This document shows positions 31,858 through 42,017 of a stretch of DNA of 64,000 nt, one piece after another. Numbering within the stretch: position 1 is the stretch's first letter; each line of letters opens with the position of its first letter. The notes under the pieces were generated by a model. It worked only from the letters and a program-made list of their open reading frames with translations, was not told the origin of the DNA and made no database searches. The stretch covers positions 62,001-126,000 of the forward strand of contig WHVD01000038.1 of NCBI GenBank assembly GCA_015178975.1, in the 5' to 3' direction. Both the position numbers and the translations under genes were made by a program. This DNA is from Hysterangium stoloniferum. Lineage: Eukaryota; Basidiomycota; Agaricomycetes; Hysterangiales; Hysterangiaceae.

Positions 31858-32409
31858 GTGCCGACCTACGTGTGCTCGAACTCTGAGAATCTTGGTGACC
31901 CAGTGGTGGGTAGTATACGGTTGGGAGCGTGTACCGAGGCCAGCAGGTTTCCCTGCTGGATCGGATTTGTCGATGACCATACAGCAAGACAATGGTGGAC
32001 TGTTGATTTCGAAACAATGACGAATAGCCAATACCCCCTGATTTTTTTTTCCACGGGCTGTAACATGAACCTGACGATCTCCGCTCCCACCAATGAAACC
32101 CCGTATGAAAGCATCTTACCTGCACCTACCGCTTCAAAAACGATCAAACCCGAGAAGGCAAAGACGACGGAACAGTCAAAGGCAACTACAGCGCAGTATT
32201 TCAATCTTTTAATTGCCTTTTCCTCTCAACGTTCTGACAACAAAAGTGGTAATCTTGATGCACTCGGCTACCTCAAAGAGCACCCTGATACTACAACGGC
32301 TGAGTTTAAGAAGGTTTTCGACAACCTCGAGACACCAGAGCTATGTCAATCGGGTTTTGACCTCATTAATATCATCAAAGTATTTCATCTTCTGGGTACG
32401 ATGCACTAG
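31858..32409 (+). CDS. Hypothetical ORF, unrecognised
   Basis: A 183-codon open frame. The second half reads like real protein (AQYFNLLIAFSSQRSDNKSG, then DALGYLKEHPDTTTAEFKKV with FDNLETPE), an amphipathic helical pattern. The first half (YVCSNSENLGDPVVGSIRLG) overlaps open frames on the other strand and is less convincing. An internal ATG at about 32065 could be the real start. No homolog is recognised and no promoter is evident. The overlapping reverse frame 31866-32204 is judged a shadow. Confidence 0.35.
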   Translation: MPTYVCSNSENLGDPVVGSIRLGACTEASRFPCWIGFVDDHTARQWWTVDFETMTNSQYPLIFFSTGCNMNLTISAPTNETPYESILPAPTASKTIKPEKAKTTEQSKATTAQYFNLLIAFSSQRSDNKSGNLDALGYLKEHPDTTTAEFKKVFDNLETPELCQSGFDLINIIKVFHLLGTMH

Positions 32410-33004
32410 CTAAGGAAATGGAGAAAAATTCTCGTTGTTGTGGCGGCAACTAATCGATACACCCCATAAGGTCGAACATTTTTTCCTTTGTCCTCTACCT
32501 TAATACCGCGCACTCACTAGACGACTTTTTTTTTGCTACTATATTCATGGGTAAATAAATATGTTTATTCATCAAAGGTACGTTGTTCTCGTGATCTATG
32601 GGCTTCACCCGAGCTGTCGAGAACTTGAGCGCAATAGCACTTCTACGCAAAATATGATAACTCAACCTTCTAAGCGAAAATAGGGCTGATCGATGTGCGG
32701 GGCTAAGATGGACACGGTGGGGAATATATCAGGGATAACTATGCATTACCGCGGAAGTAATAATTAAATTGAAAGGCTGTTGTTATCAGCCTCACTCGGT
32801 CGACACAGACAGGACTAAGTTTTCTATATTTTAATAGCAGTATGATACAAGATGAATGTGAGGCTCCCTAGGGAAGAGTGGGAAAGGATTTTATGGTCAA
32901 AAAGGTTCCCCTCTTATCACTGTGGAATGTATACTTATATCTGTTTGGAACAATAATATTGTGGTAATAAAAGGTGTCTGAAGACAAGGAAGATGTAGCA
33001 GGAA
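32410..33004. other. No gene seen
   Basis: Moderately AT-rich sequence with a T-run (32528-32536) and no coding pattern or repeat that I recognise, ending at the 18-bp minisatellite. Confidence 0.4.
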
Positions 33005-33007
33005 AAG

Positions 33008-33277
33008 GAGAACAATGGTCGATGGGAGAACAATGGTCGATGGGAGAACAATGGTCGATGGGAGAACAATGGTCGATGGGAGAACAATGGTCGATGGGAG
33101 AACAATGGTCGATGGGAGAACAATGGTCGATGGGAGAACAATGGTCGATGGGAGAACAATGGTCAATGGGAGAACAATGGTCAATGGGAGAACAATGGTC
33201 AATGGGAGAACAATGGTCAATGGGAGAACAATGGTCAATGGGAGAACAATGGTCAATGGGAGAACAATGGTCAAGGG
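33008..33277. repeat. 18-bp minisatellite, 15 units
   Basis: The unit GAGAACAATGGTCGATGG is repeated 15 times without length change. The first eight units carry TCGATG and the next ones TCAATG, so the array is in two homogeneous blocks that differ by one CpG-to-CpA change. Eighteen bases keep frame, giving EQWSMG repeats on one strand and SPIDHC on the other. No gene is inferred. Confidence 0.96.
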
Positions 33278-33667
33278 TAATTGAGTGGCGGCACACGGAA
33301 TGCTTGAGTAGCCAAACAAAGGGAGTATTTGGCAATGGTGGCATATGTGGTAAGGTGGCCAGGCTTACATAAATCGCAATTTAAAACATTTCCAGCATGC
33401 AACAAACCACCTCAGACCACACCAGCTGGAGCAGAAGTGCTGCGCCCTTCCCTATTTACGGCCATGTAAATTTCGAATGATGCCGACTTCATTTTCCGGG
33501 ACTTGCGGGGATACAAAGGTTTCTGTTCTTCTGGAAAATCTCAACGACAAGGTGGACTTATGGTGGATTAATCCTGCGCCTGCTTCTGATTATTTCTTGT
33601 GGATTAGCTGAGCAGACATGTCGACCGGCCATGATGGTCTTAAGGTGGATTAACTAGGGACTCGTTT
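33278..33667. other. Spacer between two tandem repeats
   Basis: No gene recognised; mixed composition with moderate CpG. Confidence 0.3.
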
Positions 33668-33729
33668 CCGCTTCTTTTCTTTTCTTTTCTTTTCTTTTCT
33701 TTTCTTTTCTTTTCTTTTCTTTTCTCTTC
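33668..33729. repeat. CTTTT microsatellite
   Basis: Pentanucleotide CTTTT repeated about 11 times, ending CTCTTC. Confidence 0.95.
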
Positions 33730-34370
33730 TTATAAATTATCCTTTAAGATCGACCAGACAGGTTATTGAAGATTTGGCATTTATCAGAATCAAAGAGATT
33801 CTTTTCTTTTTGGATATTCTGAATGACTGGCCAGCCAGATTCCAGAGGCTGCCGGGTCAATCATTTCCGCCCCGCATCTAAAACACCGAGGAAAAGGGTA
33901 TAAAGCATGTTCCACAAGATCTAGTCGAACCAGGACATTCTGTCTAATTTCCTCCCCCTCTAGAACTATATCTAGTTCGTTACGACTGCCAATTTCCTTC
34001 CCCTTCCAGAACGACATTCAGCTCTTCATCACTGCATAATTACTTTCCCCTCTCATAACGACTCCCACCCTCCAGAACAATGGACAACAACCTAAAATGA
34101 GTATAATTCTGTCGGCCCCAGCCATTGATTTCGAGCTATTTTCACGTAGTTCATGCAGTCAAAGTCCGAGAGAAGACAGATGCGAATGCAAAGCTCAACC
34201 ACCTGATGTACAAAGGAGGGATTTAGTTGTCTGCATTGACAGGGCCTCAAGTCAATCTGGGGATAAGGTATGCTCTCATGTTTATCGACATATTTATGAC
34301 CTCAGAGTGAGTTCTGAGATTTTTTTCAAGGCGCTCCTAGTATACTGTATGTTAAGGGGAGTAATAGATA
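33730..34370. other. No gene seen
   Basis: Three diverged copies of a ~45-bp pyrimidine-rich phrase built on TTCC-CCTT-CCAGAACGAC (33940-34080) suggest a local imperfect repeat. Otherwise nothing is recognised before the broken end of the copia element. Confidence 0.35.
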
Positions 34371-34472
34371 TCTCTCAAGTTCCATGTCCTCCAGTGCAGC
34401 CAATGCCAGGACAGCATGCAAAGTGGCCCATTTGGCAGTAGGAGCAAAGGTATCAGTGAAGTCAAACCCTGG

Positions 34473-35985
34473 TCACTGTGTATAGCCTTTTGCAACAAGA
34501 TGAGCTTTGAACTTGTCAATTGACCCATCCTTCTTACACTTGATCACAAACACCCAATGAGAGCCAATACCGTAGTTTAGCAAGGTGAAAAGTGCCATTT
34601 TCAAGCAAGGATTGCATTTCTGCATATGCAGCATCATACCACTTGTCAGCATCAGGACTTTGTAAGGCCTCTTTGAGAGTTCTCGGTGCATCATCACGAG
34701 CACTGGTCTTGTAGGCAAACTCAAAGGCTTCATCCACACCACTGTAAAGATCTTCCTCACTGGCAGCTAGGGCTTCTTCCTCAGACTCAACTGGAGGAAG
34801 AGAATGTAGTGGAGAATCCTCTGCCTCATCACTGGACTCAGCTTTAGGAGTAGATTCTTTATAGTTGTGGATGTTAGCAGGGTCAACTTGCCAGAAATGC
34901 TCAGGAGGAACTCTGTTTCTGGGTGGATTGCCACATGGTTGAGGAGGAGGACTCGGTGAACGTTCAGAATGTTCAGAGTTAGAATCAGAGTTGGAACTAG
35001 GACCAGGAGGCAAAGCATTATTCTGACCATCTCCCACCTGATTTGGTTCCTGTGGAGCTCCCACCTGATTAGGCTGGGCTCCCACCTGAATAGACCTAGA
35101 GGGTCCAGGAATAAACAAATCAACAAATTGTGGATTATCAGGAAGAACATCAGGAGCAGTAGGAGTAGAAGGTATGGCAGGTTTAGACAAGCCTGGTAAG
35201 ACTCTCTCATCAAAGACAGCATTATTACTGATAATAGTCTTCTTAGTCAAGGGATTGTAAAACATCCAACCCTTATAATCTGGAGGATATCCAATAAAGA
35301 CACATTTCTGTGTGTGAGAGCCAAGTCCAATACATTGATCCTTATGTACATGCACATAAGCAGTACAGCCAAATACCCTAAGATGTGATACTTCTGGTTT
35401 CCTATTATGCCAGACAGTATAAGGCACAGAATGCTTAAGAGCAGTGGTAGGTGAGCAGTTGCACACATGAGTAATGGCAATGACAGCATATCCCCAGAAT
35501 GAGGGAGGAGCTGGGATTCAGCCATAATGGAAGTAGCCCCTTCTTCCAATGTTCTGTTGAAGCATTCAGCAACCCCATTCTGATGTGGTTCATTCCACAC
35601 AGTATGCTGCTGGCTGATGCCAGCAGTGGAAAGGAAGGTATCAAACTCCTTAGACATATATTCTCCACCCTTGTCATCTCTGAATATCTTGATCTTCTGA
35701 CCAAGCAAGTTCTCCACTTTAGCCTTATATTGCTTAAATGCCTGAAAGGCATCACTCTTATTTTTGAGTAATGCAATTGAAGCATAGCATGAGGCATCAT
35801 CAATGAAAGTGATCCAGTAGCGAAACCCTTCCACAGTTTGTGTAGGCAAGGGACCATGAACATCACTGTGAATCAGTGCAAGTGGTTTAGTATAGCGTGT
35901 TGTTGCCATTTTATTAATTACTCTGTTCTGTTTTCCAGCCAAACAAGGTTCACAAATAGGATCAGGAGATGTGTGAGGGTCAATC
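34473..35985 (-). mobile_element. Copia integrase and early RT part
   Basis: Reverse-strand open stretches give the integrase core (ALIHSDVHGPLPTQTVEGFR, FRDDKGGEYMSKEFDTFL, NRTLEEGA; 35880-35540), the conserved SVPYTVWHNRKPEVSHLRVF region (35430) and a linker rich in Pro/Ser (35160-34870). Entry into reverse transcriptase (GSHWVFVIKCKKDGSIDKFK, 34560-34500) follows. Integrase would insert the cDNA. This is the best-kept part of the element. Confidence 0.9.
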
Positions 35986-35989
35986 TTTA

Positions 35990-37034
35990 TGTTAGGATAC
36001 GCACACAGGGCGGGTCTCCGGAGAACCCTGTGGGATATCTGGTAGGACTTGGCTTCAGCTTATAGGCTGCACCCTCGCTAGATCATGTTGTCCAATTTCG
36101 AACAGGCGGATGGGAATCCCAGGGAGTCCAGGCAGGTTTCGTAGGTTGTAGGTTGTAGGTCAGAGGTTGTGGGTTGTGAGTCAAGATAGTTGAGAGAGAT
36201 AGGTGCGCCAGAGCCTGTGGGCTCCAGCTGGTGAGAGCAATGTGAATTAAACAAGGGTTTAGAGCGGGAAAATGGATTAGATTACTGGGGGGAATCTAAA
36301 CTAATTTTCTGACTGGATTGTATGTTGTAAGGGAGTGACACTCCTTACACTGTGATTTGGTAATATTTGATTCCATTGTTCACCATTTCCCATTGTTCCA
36401 CTCCCCTTGTTCTCACTCCTATTGTTCTCATTCCCATTGTTCTCCACTTGTATATATTCTGTACATGTGGCTTACAATACAGTAGTGGTTTATTCCCCAT
36501 CACTCATTCTAGTGTCTGTCTGCACCTGCAGCAGATACCAGTCTTACAATGTACAACATCTGCCAGTTTAAATAGACCATGGAGTGAATGTCATACCGAA
36601 TCTAGTAATTATGAAATGAAATGAGCAAAACATAAAACAGGAATAGTAAACACCAAATTGGTGTTAGGAATGGGATGGAATGGAGCGGAGTCCAAATCAT
36701 GACAAAGCATAACCCATAACAGGAAATGGAGCGGGAGCGGAGTCCTAAATTGTGACAGGTCATTTGACTAAAACAGAAACGGGGCTCAGTTAGAGTGGTG
36801 ACGGGATTCTGAGTGGGGTCCAGTGACTGATGCATGGGATGAAGATAGACATAGACAGAGATGGAGTCTGGGGGAAGTCTGGTGACTGATATGTGTCATA
36901 ATGAGGTCGAATGTAACAAGCCTTGATGTACGGAGTCTGGGTGGGAAATCCTATAAACAGACAATTGGTGCATGTAGGGCGTGGGGGCATACGGGTTAGT
37001 GCCCAGAGTCCGGCGGGATTGTCCAGTCGTAACA
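35990..37034 (-). mobile_element. Solo LTR, LTR-A copy 5, with CTTTA duplication
   Basis: 1,045 bp, of which 223 bp is a nested insert; without it the length is about 820 bp like its relatives. CTTTA is found at 35985-35989 and 37035-37039. It inserted into the copia element between pre-integrase and integrase. Confidence 0.92.
36326..36548. mobile_element. Nested small LTR-like insert (223 bp), ATGT duplication
   Basis: The insert starts TGTAAGGGAGTGACACTCC and ends CAGTCTTACA, so its tips are TGTAAG/CTTACA. It is flanked by ATGT at 36322-36325 and 36549-36552. The uninterrupted LTR-A copies read straight through GTATGTACAACATC at this place, which proves insertion. The start holds a palindrome (GTAAGG, then CCTTAC). 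It could be a short copia-type solo LTR or TRIM. Confidence 0.8.
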
Positions 37035-37482
37035 CTTTATCCCACCAAACAAATCACCTTTAAGGAGCTTCTGGATATTGGCATGATTGAGATGATTAAA
37101 GCAACGATGACAAAGTGTGGAGTCCAAGGGACAGGTTGTAACAAGACCCGCATAATCTATCATAGGTACCATCATTCCATCCAAATAGGCCTGGTTATGT
37201 TCTTTGACTGTGGCAGTGAAATGCAAGACCTTTCTCAAATAGAAAGACATGATGGAATGAAAGATAGAGACACGGAAGTTCTTTTTCTTTGTCAAATACA
37301 AGACGGAGAGGAGGTTACTTGTGAGATGGGGAACATGGAGAATCCTCTCAAACTCTATTATTACAGTTCCATTCCCTTTAGGCTTAAACCACACTGCTCC
37401 TATCCCTGCAAACATAACTATTTGTCCATTTGCAACTTGGATAGGTGTTTGAAATGGTGTATAACTTGAAAACCAATGACGA
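36996..37482 (-). mobile_element. Copia pre-integrase part
   Basis: Reverse-strand stretch QVANGQIVMFAGIGAVW near 37400 (protease C-terminal side), RILHVPHLTSNLLSV near 37330, then LCHRCFNHLNHANIQKL near 37085, the zinc-binding pre-integrase domain. It lies between the two large insertions. Confidence 0.85.
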
Positions 37483-37490
37483 TGGGGAGT

Positions 37491-40268
37491 TGTGAGGTAT
37501 CAGCTTTATCTCATAATTATCTCTTAATTTTCTTTGAATTTTTTAATATTTTCTCAAATTTATTGTATTTTTATTATATTTTTATTGTGAAATATAAAGC
37601 TATTCCTTTTAACTTTGCATAATAATAGCATATATGAACTCATATTATGCTATTATATCTTAGTTAATTTATTATAATTTTTAACTAATTATTTATATTT
37701 TATTTACTTAGTTATTACCTTTTGGCACCTTGCTGCAGCCCAGTTTGCGCATTTTTGAAGTCATGTGACTTATTAGATAAGCCTATGGTGTCGGGATGTC
37801 ACACAAGTCACGGATGTGACTACCCGAGTCATTATTAGATTCCGCCGACTCATCGTTTGCTTCCGTCCCAGGACCGCGGCCTTGAACCTTTATGTTCAAG
37901 CAAGAGGTTAGAACCCTTGTCTCAGAGAAGGGAATCACATGATAAATAAAGGGTAAATAATGAGTAGAATATGAGGTCATTATGATCTAACTAATGACCT
38001 CATAAACTAAATAATTAGCTAATCATTGAGTTATCAAAATGTATATAAGGAGGGCCAACTTTCCAATAAAATTATCTATCACACACATATTTTACAGTAC
38101 TGTGATGTATTAGTCTTATTTTAATACTATTTTCCAAAAAAGGAGTCCAATGCTCTATCAAAATGTGAAAATACTCAATTCACTGCAAGGTAAAATAATT
38201 TAAGTATTTGATATTAATCAGTGGCAGCCTGAATAGACTTAGAACCCCTGAAGTCAAGAGTGTACTTGAATATATGCACCCTACTTCACAAAGAAGGTTT
38301 TGAGAGCTGCTTGTGCAAGCTTGTTCTTTTTCTGTAAAAACACTACTAAAATATGAATAACAATTCATTGATTCCGAAACTAGATTCAACTTTGATTCTA
38401 GCTAGTTTATATATATTTTATACTATTTATCAAACAGTAAAAATATTTATAAACAGGTCAAAAGATTAGATATAGAATAAAACACTATTTGGCTAATATA
38501 TGCTTTATTTACATTAACCTACAGGGTCTACTGTGATACTAACTTATCAGGATCTTAATATAGTCTTAAGGATCTTACAAGAATATTCTCAGTATTTACT
38601 TATGCCAAAAACCGGGTAGAAATTAGAAATGTATTCCTAATCTCAACAATGATAACCAAGATTGTTTATTACTTTAATTGATAACCAACAACTCAACTAG
38701 AGGTGGATAAGTAATAAAGAATAGCCAGCTACTCAACTAAGAGGTGGCAAAGGGAACAATTGATATGTTTATTTATTGTTTATTGATTGATAACCAACAG
38801 CTCAACTAGAGGTGGTTAAGGGATTGGATTATGCTAACAGCTCAACTAGAGGTAGCAATGGGATTGGCTTATATCAACAGCTCAACTAGAGGTGACTAAG
38901 TGCTTGTATGTATTTGTCCAACAGCCCAACTAGGGGTGGAATATAACTGCTGATGCAGTGGCACACTGATGTGGTGTAGTAAATGGGTTAAAATGAGTTA
39001 TATTTCAGTGGTGGAGCAGAGCTCCTTATATACAGTAAAATCTGAGACATGGGAGAATATTCTAGCTACTTGTTTTACCTATTTTTAGCTATTTTACCTG
39101 GAATCTGCTGGAATATTCCAGGAGTTTCTACTACTTTCCATTGTAGCATATATGCTGATGTAATGTTCTCGCGCATCGCAAAGTTGCTGATTTCGTGCAC
39201 ACGCGCTGATTACTTAATTTTCCCGCGCGTGTCACAATGTTTCCGTGACGTTTTTATTATTAGCCATTTGTGACAGCTGGATCGTGTTTGTGACAAGTCG
39301 TCACATTTTGTGATGACAGTCCCTTGCTGTGACCAATGTCATGTTGTGACGAATTTTCCCGCGCATTGCGCAATAAGCACCAAATGGCCGACTTAGAAGA
39401 TATTTAGATAAAAAAGAATAAACAGTAGAAATTTGATATCTCTCCCAAAATAAATGATAAAAATATGAAATAAATTGTAAAAATCAGGTTAATTTCAGGA
39501 GACTATTGTACAATAATTTCGTCGCAATATAAATACATTTAAATTTGTTTTTATCAATTTGTTTAGGGGAGATTGGTTAAAAATCGGAAAAACCTAAAAA
39601 TACATAACAAGTACAGCACAGAAGCTTACCTCATCATCCTAAGGACAATAATAGCCTTAGTCTGATATACTAACTGCAAGCACCTACACTTGCAGCATCT
39701 TGAATCTTTGTCAGCAACTCTTGGACTTAGCTAATCATCTAAGTTCCTCAGCCTCACAGCTACCCTTTAGGCTTATTAATCAGACAATAAACCTAATAAG
39801 TATCTAAGTATCCTTACTGAAATCCCTGCCAATACTAGATTATTCAAGGCCCAGCCCTAAGTTTATTGAATTAATCAAGTACAAGCACTCAGATAATCCA
39901 ATACATATTATTTTCTCTATTAATAAATTATTTAACACCTTGTTAAATAACTATTAATAGTTACAAATAAGCATACAAGAATCCAAAGCTCTTATATCAA
40001 GTCTCTGCCAAGTTACTGTTCATATATTCAGCTTCCAGCCCCTATTCTCAAGGAATAGTTCTTTTATTTGCTAAAAGAGTCATACACAGTTCTATTGAAC
40101 CTTTCAATAATCAAAATAAGCATTGATTTGAGTTGTTTAAGCTTAATAGCGCAGCCCATTAATCTATCAGTATTTAAATTACTGGACCTTTGCTTATTTT
40201 ATTGTTGAAGCTCTGTGACACTATAGCATATATTGAGCTATCTAAGAGAATCCCCTGAATACATTACA
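37491..40268. mobile_element. 2.78-kb non-coding insert, GGAGT duplication
   Basis: It starts TGTGAGGTATCAGC, ends AATACATTACA, and is flanked by GGAGT at 37486-37490 and 40269-40273; removing it restores the copia order. No coding frame of note is present. There is a TATATAAGGAGGG promoter-like word at 38043 on the plus strand and a mirror-image TATATAAGGAG on the reverse strand near 39030. Inner features are six spaced copies of a 20-bp motif (38680-38945). The ends are TG..CA, so it may be a very long solo LTR or a non-autonomous LTR element. Internal direct LTR copies were not found. Confidence 0.7.
38680..38945 (-). repeat. Spaced repeats of CCACCTCTAGTTGAGCTGTT
   Basis: On the reverse strand this 20-bp motif, with 1-3 changes, occurs about six times at roughly 35-80 bp intervals (plus-strand phrase AACAGCTCAACTAGAGGTGG). 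The spacing varies. It lies within the 2.78-kb insert, just downstream of its reverse-strand TATA-like box. Confidence 0.8.
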
Positions 40269-40352
40269 GGAGTCATGTGTGAAGAAGCACCTGTGTCAGC
40301 AGTCCAATCAGAACTGGCATTGACAAGGAGAGCACAAGATGGATCGGTAGAG

Positions 40353-41205
40353 TCAGGGATAGAAACACTTGCATTTCCAGCACTCTGGTTTCTTCTCCTC
40401 TAATACCTTGTCAGATGCATTAGCTTTGTCAGCCTTAGCAGCCTTTCTTTCTTTATACTCCTTTTTCTTCTGCTCAACTCTGGCCTTTGCCTGTTTCTGT
40501 GCATCTGCATACTCATGACAATTCGCTTGGGTGTGGCTAGAACCATTGCAGAATGTGCAAGGAACTTTACCAGAAGTGTTGGAAGTCTTTGACACAATCT
40601 TGTTCACCGTCTCTAAACTTCTGGCAGACTGCAGACTCTCTTGTGGTGCAAAGTGAGTTTTGACATCAGAGAATGTGATAGCAGTATTCATCATTAAAGA
40701 TGAAGTCCACACAGAGTCAGATTCAGGCAGAGAACGAAGTAAAGTGAGAGCAGCAAGCTCATCATCCAGCATAGCAAGAGTGTACCCCTTTGAATACAAG
40801 TTCTGGACATGTGCACAAACCTTGTCAACACGACTCATTAATGAAGTCGGAGATTCATCAGGTTCCTTCTGAATATTAAAGAGGCCATTGTAGGCACTAA
40901 AATGAACTGCAGGGAGTTGTTTATTATGTGCCTTTTCAATTTTAGACCACATCATCAGGACCATCATCAATGTCAACATGGATACACTGTGTAGGTCCAA
41001 GAGAGTGCCATATGAGATCAGCTACTTTATTGGAGTGTTCCAACCAGGCAGACTGTAAACTAGTATCACTAGGTTGTTTTTCTTTGCCAGTGGCAATAGA
41101 GAGACAGTTCTCCATACACAAAAGACCAATTACATCATGTCTCCAATTCTCATATTTATTTTCTCCCAATATGACACTACATTTGTAAGTATCACTGGAT
41201 GCCAT
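40353..41205 (-). mobile_element. Copia gag region
   Basis: Reverse-strand coding beginning MASSDTYKCSVILGENKYEN (41205) and continuing through a gag-like helical region (LYSKGYTLAMLDDELAALTL near 40790) to a Cys/His segment (PCTFCNGSSHTQANCHEYA near 40550) and a basic Lys/Glu-rich tail with ECWKCKC. It would form the particle shell and bind RNA. It is broken once or more. Confidence 0.85.
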
Positions 41206-41940
41206 AACACGTCAATATACACCAAGAATTTAACTTAAAAAGAACTAAGTAATTGGACAAGCAGTTGTAACACCACCTTGCTCAACAGGGTTACCATGAT
41301 ATTGCAAGGAAGGTAAAAACAAAGGCCCACTGAAGAGCGCAATGCCAACCAGTTTAAGTTCAATGTATCTAAAAGACCGTGTTAAAAGGTAAAATGACGT
41401 GGCACAGACCCAGATGATACTGTGAAGTGCTTGAGGTGTCAGGGAAGAGTGTGACTGGAGAGAGGGGTGACAGGGTGTGACAGAGTGAGTCACAAGGATG
41501 ATAAAAATGAAGTTGCCCAAAAAAGCGAAATTGAGCGACGACAAGCGATTCTGATCGTGGGAATATATTACCCTTTATGGACACGGGCGCTTAAATAGGC
41601 GAAAAATGCGCACAATCACAGGTGTGAGATGTGAGTCCAAAAAGTGACCAAATCAGGCCAAAATCCAAGGAGATATAACCAAAATAAAATCCAAATGCAA
41701 TGTAGAGTGTTTTGGACAAGTAGAAGTTGTCAAAAAAGATGTACAAAGTGATGGATTGTGCAGATGACAACTGGATGTACTGGTTTAGAAGCTGGGGCCC
41801 ATAACCTGTTGAAACAGTTGAATAACTCTTGACAAACACCCTGTGAGTGTCAGGAAAGTAAACACTAAGGAGACTCTCCCACACCCACAGTGGAGTATAC
41901 TACAGGATGTTAGAGAACATAAGTAATGTAGAAAATGAAT

Positions 41941-42012
41941 AGCCAGACTGGGGATTGATCCCAGGATCTCTCAATTACATAACGAAGGTGTTAACCACTA
42001 CACCATCTGACC
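41941..42012 (-). tRNA. tRNA-like gene 2 (anticodon position UGU)
   Basis: The reverse strand gives a 72-nt cloverleaf. All seven acceptor pairs form between GGTCAGA and TCTGGCT (two are G-T). The D stem is GTGT/ACAC with box A-like TGGTGTAGTGG, and the T arm CTGGG-ATCAATC-CCCAG is perfect. The anticodon arm is weak (TTCGT against TTGAG) with loop TATGTAA, again A at position 33. TTTT lies 5 nt past the end. It is clearly related to tRNA-like gene 1 (same D arm, T stem and TATRTAW loop). A SINE head or a decayed duplicated tRNA is the likely identity. Confidence 0.5.
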
Positions 42013-42017
42013 TTGGG

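Larger units (their letters stand above)
34375..41205 (-). mobile_element. Ty1/copia element, split by nested insertions
   Basis: Reverse-strand copia element. Parts are gag (41205 downwards), protease (ADTGASSHMTP near 40280), pre-integrase and integrase (37415-36996 and 35942-35247) and the start of reverse transcriptase (to about 34375, where it is truncated). A solo LTR-A with GTAAC-type ends and CTTTA duplication (35990-37034) and a 2.78-kb insert (37491-40268, GGAGT duplication) interrupt it. A 5' LTR may lie near 41295-41890, where ATATCA is followed by TGGTAACC on the reverse strand; this is uncertain. It is old and broken, with the 3' end missing. Confidence 0.88.

Noticed and set aside
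31866-32204. Reverse ORF MKYCAVVAFDCSVVFAFSGL
   Set aside because: It overlaps a plus-strand frame with a more protein-like composition; only one is likely and the plus frame extends further.
32868-33372. EQWSMG and SPIDHC repeat proteins
   Set aside because: Both strands and several frames are equally open through a perfect 18-bp array; no flanking coding signal.
34097-37469. Plus-strand ORFs such as 34097-34441, 34969-35199 and 36981-37469
   Set aside because: They are shadows of the reverse-strand copia integrase, linker and pre-integrase coding.
38680-38945. CRISPR-like look of spaced 20-bp repeats
   Set aside because: The host is eukaryotic, spacing is irregular, repeats vary and no cas-like genes exist.
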